Source: Bretschneidera sinensis (lineage: Eukaryota; Streptophyta; Magnoliopsida; Brassicales; Akaniaceae). Taken from it: DNA of 64,000 bases. The notes below the pieces were generated by a model. That model made no database searches and was not told the DNA's origin. It worked only from the letters and a program-made list of their open reading frames with translations. The translations under genes were made by a program, and so were the position numbers. Location: assembly GCA_023935145.1 (NCBI GenBank), contig CM043702.1, forward strand, positions 101,752,588 to 101,816,587. The letters run 5' to 3'. This document shows, in pieces, positions 1 to 12,145 of the stretch; the stretch's first letter is position 1, and every line of letters starts with the position of its first letter.

Positions 1-411
1 CAACTTTGGATCTCGTACACCATTTCCCAGGCAGGGTCCTACATGTCCAAATTCATTTGGTTCTCTATAACCCCTTGTGGGAAGGGACCTACCAGCCTTA
101 CACTTCACTCCCTCTCTGAAGAATCTTTAAATAATATATATCATATGAAATGCAATTCATGATGCAACAATTTTTTGAAATCAAACATCCATCAACTAAT
201 CACATCACTAAATTCATAACAATCCCTCAATCAATTTTTGTTACAACTATACACAACACAATAACTCATCCAAAAGTAAACGTATCAAGATCAATTCACA
301 CTCATTTTCTTATACATTTATTTATATTTACTAAGTTATTCATACCACAACTTTTCCTCAAAGTACATCATGACATAACTATGCTTATTTCTAGTACCCC
401 CATATCCTTAT

Positions 412-502
<91 letters not shown>

Positions 503-1640
503 ATTCTTATAATATTATTATTAGTGTTTCCATACTCATTCATATTTATATACTTTTAACTTTTTATTTTTATTGTACAGTTTACAACGCTTACTAAAAG
601 TAAGGTGAAATGCACATTTATCGCACCAAAAGCCAAACTTGAATAACTTCCTTGCTCTCGCTATGTTCTTTGATCACACCTAATGAATATACATACATCA
701 CTTAGCATACTAAACTAAGATACATATACGCAGCCAACACCTTTTCCTTACCCTAAAATCATATACTTAAGATAAAACCATGTTTTAAGTTTCAAACAAT
801 CTTTCTTTCTATTTAGGTGTTCTCATAAATCTTGCTTTAAATGTTGAATGTGATAGAAAAGAATCTTTTTAAGGTCATTAACTTCATACTTTTATCAAGT
901 AATTTCATAGGGGTGTTTTAGAAAGATTTTTAACTCAAAAGGGTGGCAAAATATTGTTCAAAATCTGAAATCAAGGTCTCACAGTCAACTATCTTGCTTT
1001 CACAATCTACTGGCCATTTTCCAGAATGTTTGCATAGTCAACTTTCTTTGTTGGACAATCAACTATCCACAAACCTTGAAGTTTCTATCTTGCGTACATC
1101 TACTTGGTTCTAGTACTAAAACCCTACAAAAATCCTTTCTCTTTTCTTTCAAAACCTTCTTGATTCCTTATGAAAATCTCAAATCTTTTGAAATACAAGT
1201 TCTTTAAGGTTTTAAGTTAAAATTCTACATTACCCATGAGAAGATTTGAACTCAAAGCTCCCAAATCAATAAAAATTTTACAAAACTCATTTTCTTGAAA
1301 CAAACATTTTTCTCAAACTCTTTTTAATCAAATCTTCAAATTCAAAACTCAAATCTTCAGTTTAATAAACATGCTTGATATAGAGAAGTAAATAAGAACA
1401 AGTTTTTACCTTGATTTTTGCCCCCAAAAAAATCTCCCCACTTTTCCCTTTCCCTTCCTCTCTTTCTTTATTTTCTCCTATTTTCTTCTTTTCTCCTCTT
1501 TTTTTTTATCTCTCCCAGCATCTTCTAGAGAATTCCAGCACTTACTAGTTTCTCTCTCTCACTCTATTTATAGTCCAGCTTCCCCTTTATTGCACAAAGA
1601 CCCCTCCACTTAACATCTCCTCCACAAGCTACCCCCCAAA
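1..1640 (-). repeat. Inverted remnant of the tandem-gypsy LTR family
   Basis: Read on the minus strand, 1-120 matches the LTR segment near 16720-16840: the same order of words around TTGGACATGTAGGA and GGGAAA.GGTGTA. The block at 961-1100 carries the same kind of near-palindromic motifs (AGTCAACT, CAATCAACT) as 16015-16186. A TATA-like CTATAAATA lies at about 1566-1574 on the minus strand. The copy is diverged, and its outer end is off the window. The inner boundary is uncertain and may extend past 1640. Confidence 0.6.
415..498. repeat. Compound microsatellite (TA)17(TG)25
   Basis: Seventeen TA units run from 415 to 448 and twenty-five TG units from 449 to 498, with no interruption. The open frame that reads through it as alternating Tyr/Ile then Cys/Val is an artefact of the repeat. 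It sits inside the inverted LTR remnant, at roughly the place where the LTR at 15195-17685 has its own (AT)n tract. Confidence 0.95.
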
Positions 1641-2394
1641 ACATGTTTTTATTATTTGAATCTTGTTTTATTTACATGTTTCTAAGTCTTACCATGCCTA
1701 AAATGAGTTTATTTAGCTTAAATTTGAGTAAATACACCAAGTATGTGCCAAAGTGAATTTTCCAAGATTTAAAATATTTTAATTAATGTACCAGTCTCTA
1801 TAGTGGTGGACACTAAAACAAGTATGTAGGTTCTCATTGGAGAATGAGTTCACTAAACATGACTCGAATTAAGAACACCTAATGGAGTTTTACTTGCCTG
1901 TCAATAAGTAGTTCTTATGTTACAGTTGTGCATGTGATTCTTAGACCTGAGGCACCATGGTAATCTTGCATGCAACTTATTATAATTTGATTATATATAA
2001 TATAGTTCTATTCATAGATCATTAATTAGTAGAAATTGGATATAACGAGTTTCATATAGAGGCATGTGAATGTATAATAAGGGATCTATCACTTCTAAGT
2101 GATCTACTAAGATATAATTTGGGAAGTTCCTTAGCCAAGGTAGGATGAGAATTAGAAAGTGGCTTTTAATTTCACCATAAGAATTTTATTCTTGAGATCT
2201 AGACACATATTTTAATGCTAAGGTTTTAATGGTTTGATAGTAATTTCATACCCAAATTAGCTTAATCGAGACACTGAATGATGGAAAGATTGAATTGCAC
2301 GGTAACAAATAGCAGAAAGGTACGGGGTTTCAAAACCAAATTCACACTATCTGGGTAGTCATGATATGCCGCTAGGTGTCACTTATGATTATGG
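1641..2394. other. Unassigned AT-rich sequence
   Basis: No coding frame, LTR boundary or target duplication could be supported here. The text looks like decayed non-coding repeat rather than a gene. It ends where recognisable gypsy integrase coding starts (about 2395), so it may hide the 5' break of the truncated gypsy copy. Confidence 0.4.
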
Positions 2395-3137
2395 AAGCTC
2401 TAGTTGGGATGCATATTTACCCCTCATTAAGTTTGCTTACAATAATAGTTTTCATGCCAGTATTGGGATGGCTCATTTTGAAGTACTTTATGGTAGATGA
2501 TGTAGAACTCTAGTTTGTTGGGAGGAGATAGGGGAAAGGAAAGTTTTTGGTCCAGAGTTAATAGAATTAACCAAATAAAGGATTAAATGAATACGAGAAC
2601 ACTTGAAGATAGCCTAAAGTAGATAGAGAAGTTATATGGATTAAAGGGTAAGTCTATTGGAGTTTCAAGTAGGTGATCAAGTTCATCTCAAATTTTCCCT
2701 ATGAAAAGGAGTGTTGAGGTACGAGCGGAAAAGAAAGTTGAGTCCCCATTACATTGGACCTTATAAAATCATTGTAAGAGTTGGACCCGTAGTGTATCGC
2801 TTAGCTCTACCTTCAGAATTTTCACAATTACATGATGTTTTCCATGTGTAGGTATTGTGCAAGTATATACCTGATGAGTCACACATTATTTCATCTCAAT
2901 CTGTACAAGTCCATAAAGATTTGTCTTATAAAGAAACACCGCTGAAGATTTTGGACACTAGAGAGCAAGTCATATGTAACAAGGTCATTCTTTTAGTGAA
3001 AGTACTTTGGAGAAACGAAAGAGTTGAAAATGTTACTTAGGAAAGTGAAATGGTAATGAAAAGTAAGTACCCCTTCTTGGCCACAAACCCAGGTTAGTTA
3101 AATTTCGAGGACGAAATTTTTGTTAGGAGGGGAGAAT
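2395..3137 (+). pseudogene. Truncated gypsy integrase C-terminal region (copy a)
   Basis: Only the 3' end of a Ty3/gypsy pol remains. The start reads SWDAYLPLIKFAYNN, the end of the integrase core, and is followed by the C-terminal region with LSPHYIGPYKI and LHDVFHV. The last open piece (2855-3040) carries KILDTREQVICNKVILLVKV, the conserved tail of Del/Tekay-type gypsy pol. Stops and frameshifts interrupt it (for example after LYGR and after FHV). A polypurine tract (AGGAGGGGAGAAT, about 3125-3137) leads directly into the LTR at 3138. The same region of copy b is at 8190-8837, which shows that two separate copies exist. Confidence 0.8.
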
Positions 3138-4655
3138 TGTGAGACTCGATTTTTCTTCTACCCACCTTTTGTGCTTTAATTATTATAATTATTTGCTTAA
3201 AAAAATTATTATTGTGTTGTGTTATTTATTGTATTTGGTGTTTAATCATGGATTATATTGTAGGGGATAAATTTTTAAAAGAGATGAGAATCTTGGGGTC
3301 TAACTTAAGACTTGTGGATTTATAATGGTGAAGGAGGGAAAAAGTACTTAAAATTTAAGGAAGGGTTAAATTTTGTGTCTTTGAGTGGGAGTATATAATG
3401 GTTTGAGAGACCAAAAACCCTTATTTTACAGCTCTTCTTTTTATTTCTCCAAAGCATGTGTTGCAAGTGTAAGAATATATAATATATGTATATTCCATTT
3501 AAGTTTGAAATCTCTTGATTTTTTTATTGCCCCCTTTGAAAAGAAATAAGAACATGTATATATGTGTGTGATTATATAAATGTGTTGAAATATATTTACT
3601 AAGAAGCATTGTGTTGGATTTGATGGATGAGTGAAAAAGAAAAGTGTTGTTCATGAATGTTTTTTTATGACATTATGCATTAACAATACTTCAAATGAGG
3701 GGGGTGATGGGTGAGGCTCATAAGTCCCTTTCCACAAGTGGATAAGGAACTAAATAGAGTTGGACATGTAGGACCTCACCTGGGAAAGGGTGTAGGGGAT
3801 TCGAATGTGGCATTGATGAGAATTATCATTGGGAAAACGCACCGGTACATGCGGAGACATCCCCGATGTATTATACTTTGCCTAATAAGGGGCAAGAGAT
3901 GAAATGAGCAAGAATTGATTATTACATTTGCATATCATTGCATTGTATTACACAGGAAAATTCATGAAATTGACCCTTAAAGGGAGTGTGAGTTAATATG
4001 GCCTAATGAGGGGCATGTGATGTTGTTGTTATGGATTTGATATGTTTAAGGTGTTTGAAACTGTTTCTAACAGTATGTTCTTTATTGGATACATATACTG
4101 AGGAGAATTGAGAATAATACTCATAATCATGAATATAGAAATTTATATCCTTGCTATGTGGATTTACTTCTACTTATATATATGCTTAATGATTGAAATG
4201 AAAATTAAATTATAAGGAATTAAATACTTGAAAATGAGAACATTCGAGTAATGTGGTTACTCACTAAGCTTTTTAGCTCACTCCCTCCCTTTTTAATATT
4301 TAAGAAAATCTTTGGAAGACATATGATCTTAGGTGGAAAAGCTGTGAAGAAAAGGAAGTCATTAGGTGGGTCCACGTGCAAGGCATCCTTGTCCAAATCT
4401 TTTGTATTAGAAGTCAATTATTTGTATATGTTAAATTGTAAACCCCTTGGAGGTTGTGTCTTATGAGACATTTCTTTTGTAAACTTTAAAGTATTAAAAT
4501 TTTGAAATTTGTTGAATATGATTATCTAATGTATATATGAGTTATATATTATGATTATTATTAGGTCTTTTTTTATTATCAAAATTCCCAGGAAATCAGT
4601 TCGAAAAAGTAATGATACTATCTCGAGTAGGGCGCGGTCGGGATGGGTAGTTACA
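3138..4655 (+). repeat. Gypsy LTR shared by copies a and b
   Basis: It begins TGTGAGACTCG after a polypurine tract and ends GTTACA just before the PBS at 4659. Against the LTR at 15195-17685 it lacks about 950 bp: the sequence jumps near 3455 from a TTTCTCCAA block to AAGCATGTGTTG, which in the other LTR are separated by about 15510-16515. A TATA-like AGTATATAAT lies near 3391. Confidence 0.85.
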
Positions 4656-4658
4656 TTT

Positions 4659-4671
4659 TTGATATCAGAGC
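4659..4671 (+). promoter_or_regulatory. Primer-binding site, initiator tRNA-Met type
   Basis: TTGATATCAGAGC follows the LTR end by three bases and differs by one base from the plant initiator-tRNA-Met PBS TTGGTATCAGAGC. It marks the start of the internal region of gypsy copy b and fixes its plus-strand orientation. Confidence 0.8.
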
Positions 4672-4835
4672 ATTAGGTTTAAGATTCTATAGACCATCTA
4701 GGTCTAGTGTTGTCGTTTATAAATGCGTTCTTTCACATGGACGAAATACAGGTAGAGGTAAGGGTGCGGGAAGTACCTAAAGAAGGGGTAGTGTCCTAAC
4801 CCAGGGGCGTGGCCAGTTACTGAACAACAGAATAT

Positions 4836-5253
4836 GGATTTTGCATCATTCAAATTGGAGGGAGAAACATCGAATAAGTGGGAGGACGTCTTTCCTAGAC
4901 TGAGTAAAGACGTTGATTGACTTTTGGATTGAGAAAGATTCATGCAAGTGTTCTTCGAAAAGCATTTCCCTGAAACTTTTAAAGCCCAACTAGAGAGGGA
5001 TTTCATTCACATGAAGCAGTATACCATGACAATGTCACAGTATGACGAGAGATTTATTAATTTGTCTAGGTTTGTCCCTGATTTGGTGAATACAGAAGAA
5101 AGGAAGTGCAAACAGTTTCTTGATGGTTCGAATTATGATATTCATTCTTCTCGAGATTGCCCTGATCAGTTGTGTTATCATTGTGGCACAGTGGGACATC
5201 TTCAAAAGGATTGCCCTAAGTTACAAAATCTTGTTTGCTTTGTATGTGATTAG
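4836..5253 (+). pseudogene. Gypsy copy b gag with zinc knuckle
   Basis: The open piece at 4942-5253 reads as retrotransposon gag: a helical segment (FFEKHFPETFKAQLERDF) typical of the capsid region, then the zinc knuckle CYHCGTVGHLQKDC with all CCHC ligands present. A second partial knuckle (CFVCD) ends at a stop. The N-terminal part before 4942 has stops. Gag would form the virus-like particle and bind element RNA, but this copy is broken. Confidence 0.75.
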
Positions 5254-5396
5254 AGTGGTCATTTGGGTTCAAAATGTTGGTCAATATACAAATTAACTAG
5301 TAGTGTAAATGCTATTAGGGTTCAGGGCATGGTCAATCAGGTTGAGGCAGTGGATTTGGAGGTGGTAGATGTGGGGCTCAAGGTAGAGGAGCTATA

Positions 5397-5651
5397 GTGG
5401 AAAAAGGGAATGCTAGTCAAGGTCAGCGAGGACAAAGTCATGTTTATACCATCACTCAGTATGATGCTCAGGCTACACCTGATGTTGTGACTGGTATGGC
5501 TTACATTTCTGGTAGGAATACTAGAATATTAATTTATCATAAAGCAACATATTTATTCATTCCTACTCATTTTATACACTTCATTGGTACACCTAGACTA
5601 CATTTGGATAACAGTGTAGTTGTTGAGGCTCCTATGGGAGAAAGAGTATAA
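5397..5651 (+). pseudogene. Gypsy copy b aspartic protease region, active site lost
   Basis: The position after gag and the flanking words (TPDVVTGM, ILI..., HFI) match the gypsy protease. The catalytic loop, normally D-S/T-G after a hydrophobic strand, reads ILIYHKATY, so both the catalytic Asp and the Gly are gone. The next open piece (5686) is in a different frame. The protease cannot be active as read. Confidence 0.65.
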
Positions 5652-5685
5652 ATTAAATGGGTATTTAGAAATTGTGTCTTGAATA

Positions 5686-7300
5686 TTGGGGGATAAAGAA
5701 CTTAGGTTGGATTTATTACCTTTCAAGATGAATAACTTTGATTTAATTTTAGGTATTGACTGGTTAGCTACTTATCATGCTTGGGTGGATTGCTTTAAGA
5801 AAATAGTGATCTTTCGAATCATAAGAGATGAGGAATTTACTTTTCAAGGGGAGCGCAAAATACTTTCTCATTGTCTTATTTCTGCCATTATATGTAAGAA
5901 GTTTTTGAAGAATGGGTGTAAAGGTTATCTGGCTTATGTAATTAATTCTGTGGAAGAAAGTATGAAGCTAGAAGAAGTACTTATAGTAAAAAACTTTCTA
6001 AATATCTTCCTTGAGGAGTTGCCTGGTTTACCACACAATAGAGAAGTTGAATTCTCCATTGATTTAATTCCCAGTTCTACTCCCATTTCCATAGCCCCTT
6101 ATCAAAGGGAATCGGCCGAATTGAAGGAACTTAAGGTACAACTACATGAGTTATTGGATAAGCAATTTATTTTTCTGAATATATCACCTTCGGGAGCCCC
6201 AGTATTGTTTGTCAAGAAGAAAGACGAAACTTTGAGGTTGTGTATTGACTATAGACAACTAAATAAGATAACAATTTGTAATAAGTACCTTTTGCCGAGA
6301 ATCGGTGATTTGTTTGAACAGTTACAAGGAGCCTGGGTGTTCTCTAAAATAGACTTGAGGTTGGGATACCATCAATTGCAGATCAAGGATTCAAATGTTC
6401 CAAAGACTGCCTTTTAGACTCGATATGGTCAGTATGAATTTCTAGTTATGCCATTTAGTTTAACTAACTCCCCTGTAGCTTTTATAGATTTGATGAACAG
6501 GGTGTTCAGACCTTTCTTAGACAAGTTTGTTTTAGTCTTTATTGATGATATTTTAGTATATTCAAATAGTGAAGAAAAGCATATTAGACACTTGGAGACT
6601 GTATTGGAAACTCTTAAGAAGGAGAAGCTTTATGCCAAGTTTAACAAGTGTGAATTTTGGTTAAACGAAGTGACATTTCTAGGACACATAGTGTCAGAAA
6701 TAGGAGTAGCTATTGATTCACAGAAAGTATAAGTGGTTTTAAATTGGGAGAGACCTACGAATGTGACGTTGATTAGAAGTTTCATGGGGTTGGCAGGATA
6801 TTATCAAAGATTCATTAAGGACTTTTTACTCATTTCAGTACCTTTAACCAAGTTGATAAGGCAGGGGGAGAAATTTATATGGTCAGATGATTGTGAAAGA
6901 AGTTTTCTTTTGTTAAAGGAGAAGTTGACGATGGCACCTATATTGATTTTTCTTTTAAGTGATGGGGGTTTGTGATCTATAGTGATGCATCCCACCAAAG
7001 ATTAGGTTGTGTCTTAATACAGTATAGGAAAATCGTAGCTTATGCTTCTTAGCGATTAAAGAACCATGAGAGAAATTATCCCACTCATGATATGGAGTTG
7101 GCAACAATAATTTTTGCACTAAAAATTTGGAGGCATCATCTTTATGGAGCTCTTTGTGAGATATTTATGGATCACAAGAGCCTCAAATATTTACCCACTT
7201 AGAAGGAGTTGAACTTAAGACAAAGACAATAGATGAAGCTAATCAATGATTATGATTGTATCATAAACTATCACTTGGGAAGGCTAATGTGGTGGTTAAT
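5686..7300 (+). pseudogene. Gypsy copy b reverse transcriptase and RNase H
   Basis: One frame runs from 5686 through stops at 6418-6420 and 6730-6732. It starts with LILGIDWL, then the [34 protein letters not shown] and the catalytic box [10 protein letters not shown] (FxDD, both Asp present). The thumb region follows ([12 protein letters not shown]). At about 6966 the frame shifts by one; RNase H then continues with FVIYSDASH and [17 protein letters not shown], with stops near 7050 and 7200. RT would copy element RNA into DNA and RNase H would degrade the template, but the breaks exclude a working enzyme. Confidence 0.85.
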
Positions 7301-7327
7301 GCACTGAGTTAGAAGTCTGGTAGTAAG

Positions 7328-8837
7328 TTGGCAACTTTGAAGACCTATAGTTTGGGGTTAATAAAGAAGCTGAGAAGTTCAGAAGTAAAGCTTGAAGCAT
7401 GTGTCAATGGAGGGTTAGTAGCTAGTATGGTAGTGAAATCATTTATAGTGGATCATCTTTTGGATGCACAAAGTAAAGATGAGACTTTGATGGTAGTAAA
7501 GAAGGAAATATTGGAGAACAAGAGAATGGATTTCTTAGTGAGAGAAGATGGTATGCTAATGTTAGGAAATCAGATATGTGTGCCTAATCAAATAGAGTTG
7601 AGGAAGGAGATTTTAAGGGAAGCTCATGATACTGTCTATTCTATGCACTCGGGGAACAACAAGATGTATAGAGGACTTAAGAAAAATTTCTGATGATTGG
7701 GTTTGAAGAAAGATGTAATGGAGTATGTGTCTAAGTGCTTAGTATGTCAACAGGTGAAGACCGAACACAAATACCCGACGGGCTTGTTACAACCTCTTCC
7801 TATACCAAAATGGTCGTGGGAAAGAGTAATAATGGATTTTGTTACGGGACTTCCTCGTACTCAAAGAGGTTTTGATGTCATTTGGGTTATAGTTGATCGG
7901 TAGTTGAAGTCTACACATTTTAGTCCTATTAAGGTAACTTGGTCTTCTAAGTGATTAGGGAAATAACATGTAGCAGAGATCGTGAAACTTCATGGAATAC
8001 TATTAAGTATTGTCTCAGATCGTAATGCAGGGTTTACTTCTCGGCTCTGGAAAGGGTTCCAATAGACTATAGGTACTTAGTTACATTTTAGCATCGCTTT
8101 TCATCCTCAGATGTATGGCCATTCTTTGAGGACAATTCAAACCTTGGAGGATATGTTACAAGCTTGTGTTATTAGTTTTACAGGTAGTTAGGACGCATAT
8201 TTACCTTTCTTAAAGTTTGTTTACAATAATAATTTTCACGTTAGTATTAGGATGGCTCCTTTTGAGGCACTTTATGGCTCTAGTATGTTGGGAAGAGATA
8301 GGGGAAAAGAAGGTTTTCGGTCCGGAGGTAGTAGAATTAACCACAGAGAGGATTAAGCGGATATAAGAGTACTTGTAGACAACACAAAGTAGATAAAAAA
8401 TTTATCCGGATAAGAAAAGATGGTCGTTGGAGTTCTAAGTGGGTGATCAAGTTCATTTTAAGGTTTCTGCATGGAAGAAAGTGTTGGGGTTTGCGTTAAA
8501 AGGAAAGTTGAGTCCTCGTTACATCGGATCTTATGAAATTATTGAAAGGATTGGCCCAGTATCGTATCAACTAGCCTTGCTTCTGGACCTTGCTCAATTA
8601 CATGATGTCTTCCATTCGTTGGCTTTGCACAAATACATACCTAATGAGTCACATTTTATTCCACCCCAATTTGTGGAAGTTCAGAAGGACCTTTCATATA
8701 TAGAGATACCTATAAAAATCTTAGACTTTAGAGAGCAAGTTTTGTGTAACAAGGTAATTCCTTTGGTTAAAGAGCTTCAGAGAAACATAAGAATTAATGA
8801 GGCTACTTGGGAGAGTGAAACCGATATGAACAGTTAG
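7328..8837 (+). pseudogene. Gypsy copy b integrase
   Basis: Open pieces at 7328-7693 and 7697-7903 give the zinc-binding H/H...C/C region (AHDTVYSMHSG, YVSKCLVCQQVK) with a stop between them. The core starts MDFVTGLPRTQRGFD (first Asp) and has SDRNAGF (second Asp). The third catalytic residue falls in HSLRTIQTLEDML, where the family has SERTIQTLEDML, so Glu has become Leu. The piece at 8439-8837 is the C-terminal region (GDQVHFKVSAWKK, LSPRYIGSYEI) ending ATWESETDM. The stop lies just before Copia-1. Confidence 0.85.
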
Positions 8838-8840
8838 TAC

Positions 8841-8845
8841 TCTTG
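8841..8845. repeat. Left target-site duplication of Copia-1 (TCTTG)
   Basis: TCTTG directly precedes the LTR at 8846 and is repeated at 15128-15132 directly after the other LTR. Removing the element and one copy restores a junction (AGTAC-TCTTG-GTTATTC) that parallels copy a at about 3066-3084. Confidence 0.9.
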
Positions 8846-9840
8846 TGTTAGAAATCACTTTGACAAGATGCCCAAGTGGTGATCTTCCAAACACCCAAGT
8901 CTAGAATGACTTGTAAAGATTTGAAATCGAAAACAGAAACAGAAAATCAAAGAAAGAAAGAAGACAAGCAATTCGTTATCGAGGTTCGACAATGTGCCTA
9001 CGTCCTCGTGAGTTCCTCCGAACTCTCTGCACTAAATAAATGGTTCTTTACAAATATAGCAACCCTCTTCAAGAAGCTCAAGTTCTTGAAGAAACCAAGA
9101 AGAGAATAAATGAAGAAGATAAGAACTAACAATGCTCTATATCTAATATGGACTTCTCTCTCTTTACAACCAGCCTCACTACAATGAGTCCCTCTTGTGT
9201 TTATGTCTCTCACACAATTCTCTCTTATATTACAATTGATCTCAAAGTATGTCACAAACTTGTGTTTTTCTATATGTGAAAAATGAGGCTAGGGAACCCC
9301 TTTTATAGCCACCCACTTCTTAGTCATTCTTGAGATTCAATCCTCACCCTTTGATCATGATTACCACTTAATCGTGGCCCTCCATCACTCCTAAGTGGTG
9401 CTGTGCATTTTAACCTTGCATCCACGCACCTAAGAGTTAAAACAGGCTGTCCATGTGTGCTTTACTTTGCCTAGCGCCTAGGTGCTCAATAGGGCGCGGT
9501 GCGGTGCTGGGCAGAGTGCCTTTGCACACTTTCTGGGCAATGTGCCACTAGTGGGGAGTGGTGCGGTGCTGGGGCACTTCAAGAGGCATGCATTTTGGAT
9601 GGTGCGGTGCTGGGCTATGCGCGGTGCGGTGCTGGCCATCACCTATAGTGCGCACACACCTTCAGCTTGTGTGCAGAAGTGCACACACTAGTGCGCCTAC
9701 CCTTACCTTGCTCCAAAGTGATGCACACATATGTGTGCAAACCTTTAACTTGCTGTACTTTAATACTCCAACCTTGGTTTAGACTTTAACCATCTTTGGA
9801 CCATGTTTTGACATGTGTAAACCCTAGATAAATACCAACA
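8846..9840 (-). repeat. Copia-1 3' LTR
   Basis: On the plus strand it begins TGTTAGAAATC and ends ATACCAACA; 995 bp. It has a GC-rich patch (about 9480-9640) in which GTGCGGTGCTGG recurs. The neighbouring internal sequence, read on the minus strand, ends AAAGGTAGAGAT, a polypurine tract. Confidence 0.93.
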
Positions 9841-10089
9841 ATCTCTACCTTTATCTAAATCTTTAAACCTGAACCATTTTTACGGAGAGCTTCAGGATCC
9901 AAACTCATTTTAAGTCATCAATTAACCAACTCCAATCCTTTGTAGTCCAAGGAAATGATTGAACTTACTTAGAGGTAGAACTTTAGTACCCAATCTACCT
10001 TGTCCACATGGATGCATCCTTTCGTAACATTTTCCCGAATGTAATGATATTAAACATCTATATGCTTCGTCCTCTCATGGAACACCGGA

Positions 10090-11232
10090 TTCTTACATAA
10101 GTGCAATGCACTTTAACTATCCAAAAATACCACAACCTGCTCATCCAGTACCTTCAACTCTCTCAGCAACCTTTTTGTACCACATAGCCTCCTTAATGGT
10201 CTCCATAGCTGCTATGTATTCAGCCTCGGTTGTTGAGAGTGCTACCACTGGCTGCAATTGAGCCTTTCAACTTACACAACATCCATTTAAGTTGAAGAAG
10301 TAGGAGGTAATCGATCTTCTTTTATCCCAGTCTGCTCCATAGTCCGAATCAGCAAAACCCTCAAGGCAGATAGACTTATCTCTCTTCTCATACACTAGCC
10401 CTACTTCTGGGCTTCCCTTTAAATACCTCAGCAACCACTTCATCCCAAGCCAATGCTCATTTTCGAGATTACTCATAAACCTACTAAGAACACTCATTGC
10501 ATGAGCAATGTCAGGTCTAGTGCTTACCATGGTGAACATAACAGAACCAACCGCACTAGAGTAAGGGACTTTCTCCATTTCCTTCTTCTCCGCCTCCGAT
10601 CTTGGGCATTGATCGCTAGAGAACTTGAAATAACCAGCAAAAGGAACCTTTACTGGTTTGCTATCTTCCATAGATAATTTAGATATCATCTTCTCTATGT
10701 AGGAAGTTTGAGAGATCTTCAATCTGTTTCTCTCCCTTTCCCGGATGATACACATCCCAAGGATCTTTTGTGCATAGCCAAGATCCTTCATCTCAAACTC
10801 CTCACTGAGTTTAGCCTTCAATTTCTTTATCCCCTCCATGCTGCTCCTAACCAGCAACATGTCATCAACATAGATGAGGATGATCACCACTTCCTCAACC
10901 TTTTGCCCCTTATAGTACAAGCACGAATCATAGTAGCTCCTCATGAAACCCAAGCTGATTACAAAGGAATCAAATCTCTTATTCCATTGCCGAGGTGATT
11001 GCTTCAGGCCATAGAGAGATTTCTTCAATTTGCACACCAACTCTCCCTGCCTTTCTTCCTCATAGCCTTCAGGTTACCTCATGAAAATGGTCTCATTGAG
11101 CTCTCCATGTAAGAACACTGTCTTCATATCCATTTACTCGATTTCCCAATCAAATTGGACCACCAATGCTAATACTATCCGTATCGTCTTGTACTTCACA
11201 ATCGGTGAGAAGATTTCGGTGAAATCTATGCC
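10090..11232 (-). pseudogene. Copia-1 reverse transcriptase and RNase H
   Basis: The largest open piece (10267-11040) reads VCKLKKSLYGLKQSPRQW, then IYVDDMLLV (both catalytic Asp present), MKDLGYAQKILGM, and the RNase H words FADSDYG and DKRRSITSY. After a stop near 10267 the frame continues with STTEAEYIAAM, holding the RNase H Glu. Upstream, 11041-11232 contains the RT motif MDMKTVFLHGEL with two in-frame stops. The end beyond 10200 is frameshifted. Confidence 0.85.
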
Positions 11233-12145
11233 TTATTTTTGTGTGAACCTCTTCGCCACCAGCTTAGCTTTATACCGGACTTTATCCCCTGGAGTATTCC
11301 CTTCTTTGATCTTGTAAAGCCATCTACAATCCACAACTCTCTGTTTTTTAGGTTTGGGCACCAACTCCCAAGAGTTGTTTTTCATCAAAGAATCCATTTC
11401 TTCCTCCATAGCCAGTTGCCACTTTGACAAATCCTTACACTCCATGGCATCTGTGTAAGTTTCTGGTTCAACCTCTCCTTCTATCCAAGGAGTTACTACA
11501 TTAGCATCCGCAAACCCATATCTCAAAGGTGGTCTAACCACCATCCTTCCCCAGTCTCTTGTGAGCTGATAGTCATTCTGATTTGCTGCATCAACCTCTT
11601 CTTGAGTGTCCTGAGCTTGGCATTCATCAATGGGCTCTACCTGGTCTGAACCTTCTTGCCTTCCTTGCTCTACCTGAACCGAGGTCTCCTTGATGCGATG
11701 CTCCACAACATCCGGACTGGTTTGCTCACTAGCCCTTGCAGGGTTAGTTTTCTCCAAGTAGGGATATAATAATTCATTAAAAATAACATCCCTACTTATA
11801 ATCAGTCTCATGCCCTTCTTTTCTAAGGACCAGAACCTATATCCCTTAACCCCATCACCATATCCTAGAAATACACATTTTCTAGATCTAGGGCTAAGTT
11901 TATCCTCCTTTTGATGTGCATATGCAGCACTTCCAAAAGTCCTAAGGTTGTTTAATTCAAGGGGTTTTCCACTCCACATCTCCATGAGAGTCTTGAGCTC
12001 TAAAGTTATAGAGGGTGATCTATTCACTAAGTATGCAGCTGTAGCCACAGCTTCTCCCCAAAAATATTTTGGTAAACCGGATCCTATTAGCATGCACCTA
12101 ACCTTTTTCCGTAAGGGTTTTATTCATTCTTTCAGCAACTCCATT
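11233..12145 (-). pseudogene. Copia-1 integrase C-terminal region and RT N-terminus
   Basis: The open piece 11233-12093 (286 codons) begins MLIGSGLPKYFWGEAVATAAYLVNRSP cut here to its first words: MLIGSGLPKYFWGEA. It continues with CVFLGYGDGVKGYRFW, an acidic linker rich in Glu/Gln, and the RT start (KWQLAMEEEMDSL, VDCRWLYKIKEG). It is one base out of frame with the integrase core because of an extra base in GAAAAAGGTT at about 12108-12114. It ends at a stop after LVAKRFTQK. Confidence 0.83.

Noticed and set aside
150..503. 117-codon frame on the plus strand
   Set aside because: Its second half is read from the TA/TG microsatellite and the first half has no family features.
9482..9782. Plus-strand frames rich in Cys/Gly in the Copia-1 LTR, also at 14748-15035
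   Set aside because: They arise from the GC-rich repeated patch of the LTR and overlap in several frames and both strands.
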